Assembly (NCBI GenBank): GCA_022036555.1
Contig: CM039134.1
Coordinates: 8,432,818-8,496,817 of the forward strand
DNA length: 64,000 nucleotides
Origin: Microstegium vimineum
Lineage: Eukaryota; Streptophyta; Magnoliopsida; Poales; Poaceae
Direction of reading: 5' to 3'
Both the position numbers and the translations under genes were made by a program. The notes under the pieces were generated by a model. The model worked only from the letters and a program-made list of their open reading frames with translations. It ran no database searches and was not told where the DNA came from. This document shows positions 21,048 to 31,204 of this stretch, piece by piece (positions within the stretch are counted from its first letter, which is position 1; each line of letters begins with the position of its first letter).

Positions 21048-21290
21048 CTCCCTCCATCCTAAATTCTAAGACATCCAAGAATCTTAGGGAGTCAAAGTAT
21101 CTCAAATTTAACCAAACTTATATGACTAACATTTATGATGTTAAATAAGTATAATTAGATTCGTTATCAATTATATTTTTATAGCATGCCTATTTAATGT
21201 CATAAATTTTTATAGTTTTATCTATAATTATTGTTTAAGCTTAAGATGCTTTGACTCTTTATAAATTTTTGAAATTTAGGATGGAGAGAG
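21048..21290. mobile_element. Stowaway (Tc1/mariner) MITE, 243 bp, TSD TA
   Basis: CTCCCTCCATCCTAAATT and AATTTAGGATGGAGAGAG are the terminal repeats, with TA on both sides (21046-21047, 21291-21292). This is the canonical Stowaway end. Confidence 0.95.
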
Positions 21291-21930
21291 TACGAAACAA
21301 TAAGCGCCAGGGCGGGGCAAAACAGAGAAACAACGGAGGTCAGAGCTCGCACAGCAGAGACCGAGAGGCAGAGGTCGGACAGCACAGGAGGCTGACGCCT
21401 GTTAGATCCAAACGCCACAAAATCGCGTGTCAACACATGGCAAAACAGCCGAGTCCCGTTTAGGATTTGGTACAAACTTGCAAAGATTTGTAACACACAT
21501 ACATAATCGATCTAAAACTAAACTGAAACCTATAAATTTCAAAATTTAAATAAATATTTCCAAAGAGTTGTATGTAGGAAAGGAAAGCTAATATCATGGT
21601 GATCGGTCGGAGAGGTTTACTGTGTCAATTTTCAGGGCTGATAACGTGGATTTGCTGCACTGACGCTAACTGCCGTGGACGACGAATTGAGAATGGCATT
21701 ATTGCCTGATTTCGTCAGCGTTTAGATTAGATAGGTTAGAAAACAAGTCGGGGGGTAGCGCAACCATAGATTAGTCGATGATGGTTTGTCTTATTAGTTT
21801 AACTAACTCAGTACCTTCTTCTTAATGCTTAGGCATATTTGGCCGTCGCCATCATCGGACCCCCTTATCTCTGCAATTTGCCGAATTTTCACCCATCCGT
21901 GGTTGTGGATGCGTCTCTTATTTAACTAGC
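21291..21930. other. Intergenic and upstream region of the 22018 gene
   Basis: 21300-21470 is a purine-rich stretch with no domain. 21860-21930 is a plausible core promoter for the gene at 22018, with TTATTTAA at 21918-21925 as the only TATA-like word. Confidence 0.4.
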
Positions 21931-22017
21931 TAGGTCCAAACCATTCTCCTCCAAGGCCTCAAGTCATTGCACGCCACGCCGGAGCGCAGAGGGGGAAGGG
22001 AGGAGCGGATCGAGCAT

Positions 22018-22351
22018 ATGGCAGGGCTGCAGAGATCTTCGCAAATGTTCAGGAGGTCTGGCTCGTCAGGGTTGGTCTGGGAGGAGAGGCTCATGTCACA
22101 GGACGGCAAGGGGGCCAGAGGACGCAGCCATGGAGTTGAAGGAGCTGAGGCACTCCCGTAGCGTTGGCTCCGCTGGGCTGCAGCTGCAGCGCAGGCGCGA
22201 CCACGACAGCAGCCAGGGGGGCTTCCGTACTCGGCGTGTAGCCCCAGCTCTGGACCCACCCTCGCCCAAGGTTCCTGGCTGCATCTTCTGTGGAATTTTC
22301 AGCAAGGCAGGAGCTTCTTCAGAGCCAAAGTCTAAGCCCAGAAGGTACTAG
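22018..22351 (+). pseudogene. MAPK kinase substrate-like protein (At1g80180 family), frameshifted
   Basis: The N-terminus MAGLQRSSQMFRRSGSSGLV followed by WEERLM is the conserved start of the small plant proteins annotated as MAPK kinase substrate proteins. After about 34 codons this frame runs into a TAG at 22159. The rest of the family pattern continues in the +1 frame: ELKELRHSRSVGS, a Gln/Arg-rich spacer, FRTRRVAPALDPPSPKVPGC, FCGIFSK and a basic end with stop TAG at 22349-22351. The switch falls between 22100 and 22130, close to an AAGGGGGCC homopolymer. A single-base deletion or an assembly error there would explain it; an intron is unlikely in so short a space. Intact length would be about 110 residues, usual for the family. 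These proteins are phosphorylated at Ser-Pro sites such as DPPSPKV. No transposon lies within the coding part, so a live gene with a base-call error is possible. Confidence 0.75.
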
Positions 22352-23705
22352 CTTGCTAGCTAGGCGTGTGTACTGTGTATGGATGGGGAGCTGGGAAAAG
22401 GGACCGTCAGTTTTCCTTGAACCTGCAAAGGTTTATGCTACTTGTGTATGGATACTAGGTTATAGTTTGGACAAGCTTGTGCGTTTCTTCTTCCTGTGTT
22501 GCTGTGTTTTCCCCTTGTAGCTCTAAGTATACCCATAAGCTGTAGTGTTCTTGAATGACTGCCTCTTCCATCATGTACATAATAGAGTTTGAGCTCTTGG
22601 TTGTATGCTTCAACATGAATATATGGTGCTCTTGGTTGACTTCAAGATCGTCTGAACTGTACACAAACCATGCCGCTTGGGATCATCCAAGACCATCCGA
22701 GCACTCAACACGTGTTAAAAGAAGCCATCTTATGCCTGATATGCTGCAGCATCGTATCTTTTCTGTTAGAATAAATCTATTTCATGATCTCACCCAATTC
22801 AGTGAATAAATTTGCACCTTTTGGACTGCTGTGGAGTCTTTTTTTCAGTTGAGACAAAACGCTTCTAAACTGAAAAAACATCATAAGATCGTTACAAGAA
22901 ACTGCACCTTTTTGACTGCTGTGAACTCTTTTTCAGTTGAGACAAAAAGCTTCTAAACTGAAAACACATCATAAGATTATTACAAGAAATGCTAATACTA
23001 CTAATCAGCAGTACAATAGGTCATCCACTGGTTGACTGTCGAAGAGGCAGTTGTATACTTGGATGTGCTACTTGGTAGTTTCGCTGTTCCTCGAATTATT
23101 GCTTAAACAATGTCTCGAAGGATTTCTACCCAAAAGAGGACCGGAGGTTATTGCCTCGCAGCACACTTGATCTCACCTTATTCTTTGCTTCTGGTGTTCA
23201 AATGCTTGCAAGCAGCACAAGTACCTGGGTATTGTTGCATTGTTTCTACATTGAAAATTTGAAATTGAACAGATGTTGGTTACAGTAAAGTTTTTTGTTT
23301 TCTACTATGTCGGACTCTTGTTCTGCATTTCTCTTTTTCTATAGTACTCCTGTATTGGTGCAAACTAGAGGAGGCCTGCAGCTGTGGCTTCTATGATGCA
23401 GACTTAGGAAGAACTAGCAGAAGAGTATGGGCACACGACTGAGAAGGAAGAATGGAATTTCCACTACTAATAAAGCTATTCGTTGGTGGTTTCCACTTGT
23501 TGGAGTTGCCATGGTTGCCGGAGCGATGGGCAGGACCGTATGCAATTTTTGTGGCCTAACTTTTCCTGATGACCAAACAAGTTTGTTTCTGATCTCCTCT
23601 GGAAAATTCAGAAATTAAGTGCTTAACAATAACCTATCCCAGAGCAAAATTAGATGGCTGGCGGTAAATATTTCATGAGGTTTTCCATAGTACTAGTGAT
23701 ATGTG
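22352..23705. other. 3' UTR of the 22018 gene and intergenic DNA; 90-bp tandem duplication
   Basis: 22352 to about 22650 is probably 3' UTR. 22813-22900 and 22903-22989 are two copies of a ~90-bp unit (TGCACCTTTT, TTTTTCAGTTGAGACAAAA, CATCATAAGAT). A 63-codon frame at 23427-23618 has no recognised domain. Nothing else is supported. Confidence 0.5.
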
Positions 23706-23776
23706 AAGGCCTGTTTGGGTCTCATTTGAGAATCTAGATTCTACATAGTAAAGAACTGAATATGAGGAGTATTTAG
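23706..23776. mobile_element. Left half of a MITE split by the copia element at 23777
   Basis: AGGCCTGTTTGGGTCTCAT at the left resembles the reverse complement of the text AATATGAGATCCAAATATGACCT that ends the segments at 37945-38105 and 45195-45355 (14 of 19 positions). The last five bases TTTAG (23772-23776) recur right after the 3' LTR at 45190-45194. Confidence 0.45.
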
Positions 23777-23900
23777 TGTTAGCATTGATCTCTCTAATCT
23801 AATGGGCCCAACGGTCCATTAGGACCTTGACTCGCTCCTGATCGGGGAGCCCAGCCCATCTATGGCTGGAGGGCCCCTTCACACAGCGTACATAAATAGG
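23777..23900 (+). repeat. 5' LTR of the outer copia element, first part
   Basis: TGTTAGCATTGATCTCTC... matches the 3' LTR start at 44729 (TGTTAGTATTGATCTC). It breaks off at ACATAAATAGG where SIRE-1 is inserted and resumes at 37586 after the ATAGG duplication. Confidence 0.88.
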
Positions 23901-25496
23901 TGAAGAATCATTGCCCTAGTTGGTTTCGGTGATTAACGACAATTAGAGATTATTATGGCTAACGTGTGTTTTGCAGAGGCTATGCGTAACTTAACCATAG
24001 TGATCAACAAGAATGGACATTTATGGTCATCACTTAGCCCCCAAGATGGATATCGTTTCGGATTTCAAGGAGACATGATGAAGACCCTAGAATGATAGGC
24101 TACGTGCCATAAGGTGATGAAGGACACTTAGAAATAGATAGGGCTTCTCTTTTTATCTTTGACCGTACTATTAAGAGGGGTTGAGATTAGTAGCTTGACT
24201 TAGGAAAGCTTCTTGACTTAGGTGTGGTGCACACTTGACTTCCTTAGCTCTAAGCAAGCCTACGTTGACCGTAAGATAGTCTAGAACAACTTCCATTTTC
24301 ATCGCGACGAAAAACGAAGTTGATAAAACTGTTTTCTGGGCGTCGGACGCTCCTGACGGGGGCGCCGGACGCTGTCCGTCGCGTCGGACAAAGGCGTCGG
24401 ACGCTGGGTGGTTGAGTCCACAGCGTCCGTCGACCTTCCAGTGGAGATGTTTTCTGGCTAAGTTTTTCAGGGTCCGTCGGACGCTGTCCGTCGGTCAAGC
24501 GTCGGACGCTGGGAAGAGTGTCCGTCGACCTTCCATTGAGGCTGTTTTTCAGCCCGAGCCAGTGTGTAGCGTCGGACGCTGGGATGAGCGTCCGTCGCCC
24601 AGTGACGTAGCGTCCGTCGCTGGGAACAGTGTGTCAGAACTAGCCGTTGGGCAGGGCGTCGGACCGTCCGTCGCCTAGGCGCCGGAGCGTCCGTCGCCCA
24701 AACTATGAACATAAACTAGCCGTTGGGCATGCGACGGACCGTCCGTCGCCAACTTAAAATGCCAGCCAGAGGCAGTTTTCAGAGGGTCTATTTATAGCCC
24801 CTCCCACTTCTCTCCCACCTCGCCTTTGCTCATTTGAGTTGCTGAGTTTGTTGAGAAGGTTGGGAAGAGAGCAAGAGCCCTAGAGAGAGAGAGAGTGATT
24901 CGCGAATCTATCCATCCTCTCTCTAGTTTCATCCAAGAGTTCAAGTGTGCATCCTCTAGTTGTGCAGCTTGAGTGAGTCAAGTGAAGATCGAGGCTTGTT
25001 ACTCTTGGTGATCGACATCACCTAGACGGTCCGGTGGTGCTCGAAGGAAGGTGATCGCCAGAGGATTGTCGGCGGCCCTTCTCCATCGACGTTTGTGATC
25101 GGTTGTGGGCGATTCACCGAGCCAGAGTGGCGAAGAATCAGCCTGTAGAGAACACTCATCCCTTGCGCGGGATTGAGGGGGAGCTATACCTTGCGAGGTG
25201 CTCCAACGAGGACTAGGGGGGAGTGTCGACTCCTCGATACCTCGGCAAAACATCGCCGTGTCAAGCATCTCTTTCCCTAGCTCTTACTTACCGCATTACT
25301 TTCTGCACTTGTCTTTCAATTCTTACTAGAATTGTGTAGGAAGTTTTTGCATTCCATTGACTTGCTACCGCTTTCTAGCTAGGACACACAAGCGGTAGGC
25401 ACTAGGGGGTTAATTGACTCTTTATAGGTTTAATTCCTGTTTAGAAATTAAAAAGAGCCCAATTCACCCCCCCTCTTGGGCATCTTGATCCTTTCA
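23901..25496 (+). repeat. SIRE-1 5' LTR
   Basis: 1596 bp, TG...CA ends. A dense cluster of GCGTCCGTCG / CGTCGGACGC motifs at 24339-24755 precedes a TATA box (TATTTATA, 24789-24796). The R/U5 side contains GCGAATC and ends AATTCACCCC...CTTTCA. An antisense open frame of 89 codons (25268-24999) is retained in the other three SIRE LTRs. Confidence 0.93.
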
Positions 25497-25498
25497 AT

Positions 25499-25510
25499 TG
25501 GTATCGGAGC
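25499..25510 (+). other. Primer binding site of SIRE-1
   Basis: TGGTATCGGAGC starts two bases after the LTR end and matches the initiator-tRNA-Met PBS TGGTATCAGAGC with one mismatch (A to G). SIRE-2 has the perfect form. Confidence 0.9.
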
Positions 25511-25549
25511 AAGGTTTGCTCTAAATTAGGCTTCACCGCCTAGAGCAAG

Positions 25550-27934
25550 ATGTCCCATGGGGATGGACCACCTCCCATGTTCGATGGGGACGACTTTCCT
25601 TATTGGAAAGTCCGTATAGAGGCCTATCTAGAGGCCGTTGACGTGGGCGTGCTCAAAGCCACCACAAAGGGAGGCACTCTCTTCGCGGAGAACCTCAACT
25701 TTGATAAGCACAATGCCAAGGCAAAGAACATTCTTTTTCGTGGCATAAGCAAGGATGTCTTCAACCGAGTGCGTAATGCCAAAGACGCATTTGAGTTGTG
25801 GACCACTATTTGTGCTCTTCACGAAGGCACAAAGAGTGAGCGTGAAGAACGCTATCATTTGGTCATGGCTAAGCTCAATTCTTTTTCCATACATGCAAAT
25901 GAAATGTACTCACAACTTAACATTATTGTAGAGGAATTGAATGGGCTCGGTCTCAACCAAATGGCATCGGCCGATGTGGTACGCAAGATCCTTTGTGTCT
26001 TGCCCATTGATAAGTACGGCCACATCGTCACGGTTCTTCACCAAGGAGATCTCTCCGCCGCTACACCAACACAAATCTTGGGCAAGATCAATGCTCATGA
26101 GATGTACATGAAGATTGGTGATGGTGGCTCTTCTTCCTCCTCCAAGAAGAAAGAGAAAGAGAAGGAGGAGAAGAAGGACTTGGCACTCAAGGCATCCTAC
26201 TCGGAGAAGCACAAGATGCAAGTCATGTATGAGAGTACAAGCAATGATGAGGATGATGATGATCTCGCTCTCATGGTGAAGAAAACAACCAAAATGTTGA
26301 AGAAGCTAAGCAAGAATGGAGTCAAGTTTGACTCAAAGAAGAAGAAATTCTTCACAAGCTCTTCAAGAAAGCCTCTCTCCAAGATGGATTGCTACAATTG
26401 TGGCAAACTTGGACACTTGGCTCATGCTTGCCCCAAAGAGAAGAAAGACAAGTACAAGAACAAGAAAGCAAACAACAAGTTCAAGTACAACAAGGGCAAC
26501 AAAGATGAGTCAAGTGATGAGGAGAAGAAGGATGAAAAGCCATTCAAGAAGAAGAAGAACTTCAACTTCCACAAGAAGAAGAAGAATGACAAAGCCTACA
26601 TTGTTGGTGATTGGCTCACCAACATTGAAGACTCAAGTGACTCATCCGGAGATGAAAGTGAAGAAGAGAAGGTGGCCGCCTTGGTGATTGGATCATCTAC
26701 TCCACCGCCACCCCCTCCATCATCTCCGGGCTCATCCTCTACACACCTATGCCTCATGGCTAAAGGTGACAAAAAGGTACAAAAAGAGGATAGTGATGAT
26801 GAGGCTAGCTCTAGTGATGATAGTGATGATGAGTTTGAGGCACCTTCCTATGATGAGCTAATTGTAATTTACAACAAATATACTAAGCTCATTAGGAAGT
26901 ATAAAGCTAAAAGTGAATCACTAGAGAAAGCCAATGATAACTTGCATGCTAAGCTTGATGACTTGTCTAGTGCTAATGATGATTTGAAGCTTGAGAACAA
27001 AACTCTCTCATCTTGCACTAGGGAGCTCAAAGCCTCACTCAAGCAAGCTAATGAGAAACATGATAAGCTTGAGAGGTCAACACAAGAGCTCCATACAAGA
27101 TACAACTTGCTAAAAGATGACTACAACCAAGTTAAGAATGAACATGGTACACTTGTGATAGCTAATGAATTGCTTTCAAATGATCTTGCTACACATGTTG
27201 CTATTAACCCGATTGTTAACTGTGATATAACTACTTCTTATGAGGACTTGCTTGATGAAGTTGCTAGTGAGCAAAATGCTAAGTGCAAGGGCAAGAAGGT
27301 AGTTGAGGCCGAAAAGCATGATGACTATGTGAAGATGAGGCAAGAAAACTCCAAGCTCAAGGAAGAGCTAATCAACCTCAAGGCAAGCAAGCCATTCACT
27401 ATCAAGTCGGCCAAGCAAGATGACAAAGATGCAATGACCTTGATTAACTCACTCAAAGAGGAAAATGTAAAGCTCAAGGTTGAGAAGATCAAGCTTACAA
27501 GTGGATTGGAGAAGTTCACCAAGGGCCACAACCTCCAAAGTGAGCTCTTAATGAACACTATCATGAAGACCGACAAGTCCGACATTGGGTTCAAGGAGAA
27601 CCAAATCATGAAGGCCAAGGTCAAGATAGAAGCCAAGAACTACTACAAGAACAAGGCCATGAGAAGCAACTATGACACACCAAAGCCCAAGCCCAAGAAG
27701 TGCTATGGATGTGGTCAAGAGGGTCACTTTGAATCCCAATGCAAGACTCCACCTCCCAAGACCTTGCCCAAGCACATAAGGCCTTTCGCTCATGATGCAC
27801 ACTTCATCATCAACAAGGACTCCAAGGGTAGACCACAAGTTGTGTTTCTCGGTCCTAAGATGAAGAACAAGCCCAAAGTGCTATGGGTTGCTAAGGAGTT
27901 GGTAGATAAGGCTATGGGACCTCGCCAAGTGTGA
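25550..27934 (+). CDS. SIRE-1 gag polyprotein
   Basis: A 794-codon open frame, uninterrupted. The N-terminal ~200 residues form the UBN2/copia-type gag domain (FDGDDFPYWKVRIEAYL; FELWTTICALHEG). A Lys-rich linker follows, then zinc knuckle 1 CYNCGKLGHLAHAC at about residue 281, Lys/Ser/Asp-rich stretches, a long coiled-coil region (about 430-680) and zinc knuckle 2 CYGCGQEGHFESQC at about 718. The product would be the capsid/nucleocapsid protein that packages the element RNA in the cytoplasm. The frame ends in TGA at 27932, where related elements probably read on as Trp-Val-Pro-Lys, and pol resumes in the same frame at 27977 after further stops. The long coiled coil is a feature of SIRE-type gag. 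Confidence 0.9.
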   Translation: MSHGDGPPPMFDGDDFPYWKVRIEAYLEAVDVGVLKATTKGGTLFAENLNFDKHNAKAKNILFRGISKDVFNRVRNAKDAFELWTTICALHEGTKSEREERYHLVMAKLNSFSIHANEMYSQLNIIVEELNGLGLNQMASADVVRKILCVLPIDKYGHIVTVLHQGDLSAATPTQILGKINAHEMYMKIGDGGSSSSSKKKEKEKEEKKDLALKASYSEKHKMQVMYESTSNDEDDDDLALMVKKTTKMLKKLSKNGVKFDSKKKKFFTSSSRKPLSKMDCYNCGKLGHLAHACPKEKKDKYKNKKANNKFKYNKGNKDESSDEEKKDEKPFKKKKNFNFHKKKKNDKAYIVGDWLTNIEDSSDSSGDESEEEKVAALVIGSSTPPPPPPSSPGSSSTHLCLMAKGDKKVQKEDSDDEASSSDDSDDEFEAPSYDELIVIYNKYTKLIRKYKAKSESLEKANDNLHAKLDDLSSANDDLKLENKTLSSCTRELKASLKQANEKHDKLERSTQELHTRYNLLKDDYNQVKNEHGTLVIANELLSNDLATHVAINPIVNCDITTSYEDLLDEVASEQNAKCKGKKVVEAEKHDDYVKMRQENSKLKEELINLKASKPFTIKSAKQDDKDAMTLINSLKEENVKLKVEKIKLTSGLEKFTKGHNLQSELLMNTIMKTDKSDIGFKENQIMKAKVKIEAKNYYKNKAMRSNYDTPKPKPKKCYGCGQEGHFESQCKTPPPKTLPKHIRPFAHDAHFIINKDSKGRPQVVFLGPKMKNKPKVLWVAKELVDKAMGPRQV

Positions 27935-27976
27935 GTTCCCAAACAACAAGCTTAACTTCAAGTTGCTTGTGTGTAG

Positions 27977-30900
27977 GTGAACTACAAGACCAGTGGAAGT
28001 CATTGGGTGATTGATAGTGGATGCACTCAACATATGACCGGTGACTCCCAGATGTTCACCACACTCGAGGAAGATTGTGAAGGGCAAGACAAGATCACCT
28101 TTGGGGACAATTCAAAAGGCAAAGTGCAAGGCCTAGGCAAAGTGGCAATCTCAAATGATCAATCAATATCAAATGTCTTGCTAGTACAATCTTTGAGCTT
28201 TAACTTGCTATCGGTGGGACAACTATGTGATCTTAGTTTCCAATGTCTCTTCACTCCAAGTGAGGTAGTTGTGTCCAAGATTGAAGATTCATCATTGATA
28301 TTCAAAGGGTTTCGGCACAACAATCTCTACCTAGTGGACTTCACCTCAAATGAAGCTAGTTTGCAAACATGTCTATTCTCTAAGAGTTCTTTGGGTTGGC
28401 TATGGCATAGAAGATTAGCACATGTGGGAATGTCAACTTTGAAGAAGCTTGTCAAGAAGGAGTTGGTTAGAGGTGTGAAGGATGTTGTGTTTGAGAAGGA
28501 CAAACTTTGTAGTGCATGTTAAGCCGGCAAGCAAGTGGCAAACACTCATCCAACCAAAGCTTTCATGTCAACCTCAAGAGTCCTAGAGCTACTTCACATG
28601 GATCTATTTGGACCTACCACCTATTCTAGCCTTGGTGGCAATCTTTTTTGCTTGGTGGTAGTTGATGACTACTCTAGGTACACTTGGGTGTTCTTTCTTC
28701 AAGACAAGGGAGAAACTCAATCAATATTCAAGAAGTTTGCAACTAGAGCCCAAAATGAGTTTGATGTGAAGATCAAGAAGATAAGAAGTGACAATGGGAC
28801 CGAGTTTGTGAACACCAAGATTGAAGACTATTGTGATGAAGTTGGGATCAAGCATGAAGTGTCCGCCACCTATACTCCTCAACAAAATGGTGTAGTAGAA
28901 AGAAAGAACCGGACACTTATCACTCTTGCAAGATCAATGCTTGATGAATACAACACCCCCGAGAAGTTTTGGGCCGAAGCAATCAACACCGCATGCTATG
29001 CGGCCAACCGGTTATTTGTCCAAAGGCTTCTCAAGAAGACCCCCTATGAGCTTGTGAATGGGAAGAAACCGGATATATCCTTTTTCCGAGTGTTTGGTTG
29101 CAAAGTGTACATCTACAAGAAGCGCCAACACTTAGGCAAGTTCCAAAGGAGATGTGACATTGGTTTCCTAGTTGGATATTCACTTAAATCCAAGGCATAC
29201 CGTGTATTTAACAAAGCCACCGGCTTAGTTGACGAAACGTATGACTTGGAGGTTGATGAAACTAATGGCTCTCAAGAAGAGCATGAAAATCTTGATGATG
29301 TAGGTGATGAACCCTTGAGGGAGGCTATGAAGAATATGCCCATTGGTGCAATCAACCCACAAGAGGTGGAAGAAGTTGAAGATGATGCAAATCAAGAACC
29401 CTCTCCACCTCACACGCCTCAAGTTGATGAAGAACAAGTGAGGGAAGCACAAGAAGATACCTTCATCCCTCAAGAACAAGCCGAGGCTCAAGCTAGTGAT
29501 GTTGATGCACCACAACCTCCTCCCCAAGTGACTAATAGAAGATCTACACCTATGCTTCAAGCTCATCCACAAGACCTCATCATAGGGAGTCCATCAAGGG
29601 GGGTAACAACTCGATCTAAACTTGCTTCTTATGTTGAACATCACTCCTTTGTTTCCTTTGTTGAGCCTTCTAGTGTGGAGAATGCACTTGCGGATCCGGA
29701 TTGGTTAAATTCCATGCACGAAGAGTTGAACAACTTCATCCGGAACGAAGTGTGGACACTAGTAGAAAAGCCCAAAGGAGTAAGAATCATTGGCACCAAG
29801 TGGGTGTTTAGGAACAAGCAAGATGATCAAGGCATGATTGTGAGAAACAAGGCAAGATTGGTGGCAAAGGGGTTCTCCCAAGTTGAAGGCTTGGATTTTG
29901 GGGAAACCTTTGCACCGGTTGCAAGACTAGAAGCCATTCGTATCCTTTTGGCATATGTTTCACATCATAAAATGAAACTTTTTCAAATGGATGTGAAGAG
30001 TGCCTTTCTAAATGGTTTCATCAATGAACTTGTTTTTGTCTCACAACCTCCCGGGTTTGAAGACCCAAATTGTCCTAATCATGTGTATAGGTTGTCCAAG
30101 GCACTCTATGGATTGAAGCAAGCTCCATGAGTTTGGTATGAGAGGCTAAAGGACTTCCTACTCAAGAAGGGCTTCAAGATCAGGAAAGTGGATACCACAC
30201 TCTTCACCAAGGTGCTAGATGGAGAGATCTTTGTTTGCCAAGTGTATGTCGATGACATTATATTTGGGTCAACAAACCAAGATCATAGCAAGGAATTTGG
30301 TGCATTGATGTCCAAGGAGTTTGAGATGTCAATGATTGGCGAGCTAACCTTCTTCCTTGGCTTCCAAGTGAAGCAATTGAGGGAGGGCACCTTCATATCT
30401 CAAGAGAAGTACACTTATGATGTGCTCAAGAAATTCAAGATGGAGGATTGCAAACCAATCAAGACCCCAATGCCTACTAATGGGCATCTCGATCTTGATG
30501 AGGGAGGTAAACCGATTGACCAAACTCTCTATCGTTCTATGATCGGTAGTTTACTTTACCTCACCGCATCTAGGCCGGATATCATGTTTAGTGTGTGTAT
30601 GTGTGCTAGGTTTCAAGCAAACCCTAAGGAGTCACACCCTTGTGCGGTTAAAAGAATCCTTAGGTACTTAAGGCACACCCCTAGCATGGGTCTTTGGTAT
30701 CCCAAAGGAGCTCCCTTCCAACTAGTTGGCTATTCCGATTCGGATTACGTCGGGTGTAAGGTTGATAGGAAGAGTACCTCCGGCGGGTGCCACATGCTAG
30801 GAAGATCACTTGTTTCTTGGTCCTCAAAGAAGCAAAATAGTGTGGCATTGTCAACCGCCGAGGCGGAATACATTGACATGGGAGCAAGTTGTGCACAAAT

Positions 30901-31204
30901 CTTATACATGACCCAAACACTCTTTGATTACGGCGTGTTTTTAAAAGAAGTTCCACTGTTGTGTGATAATGAAAGCGCCGTAAAGCTTGCAAACAACCCG
31001 GTTCAACACTCTCGCACCAAGCACATAGATATTCACCATCACTTTCTTAGAGATCATGTGGCTAGGAAAGACATAACACTAGTTGGAGTCAAGAGCGAAG
31101 ATCAATTGGCGGATATCTTCACTAAACCACTCGATGAAACAACCTTTTGTAGGTTGAGAAGCGAGTTAAATGTGCTTGATCTCTCTAATTTCACTAAAAG
31201 ATGA
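27977..31204 (+). pseudogene. SIRE-1 pol (protease, integrase, RT, RNase H), two internal stops
   Basis: The domains are in copia order: protease with VIDSGCTQHMTGD (near 28010), GAG-pre-integrase (LWHRRLAHVGM), integrase core with HMDLFGP, SDNGTEF and VERKNRT, reverse transcriptase with MDVKSAFLNG and YVDD (30245-30256), and RNase H with YSDSDY, STAEAEYI and SRTKHIDI. The frame is constant from start to end. It is cut by TAA at 28520-28522 (SIRE-2 has Gln there) and TGA at 30128-30130 (SIRE-2 has Arg). The encoded enzymes would mature Gag, reverse-transcribe the RNA and insert the cDNA; as it stands no full product can form. Its sequence is very close to pol of SIRE-2, so both derive from one family. 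Confidence 0.93.

Noticed and set aside
23427..23618. 63-codon frame with WWFPLVGVAMVAGAMG
   Set aside because: Possible membrane segment but no homologue recognised, no splice context and no upstream signals; left as intergenic.
26316..26687. Ser/Arg/Thr-rich frame overlapping gag
   Set aside because: Out-of-frame shadow of the Lys-rich linker of gag; the same shadow appears in SIRE-2.
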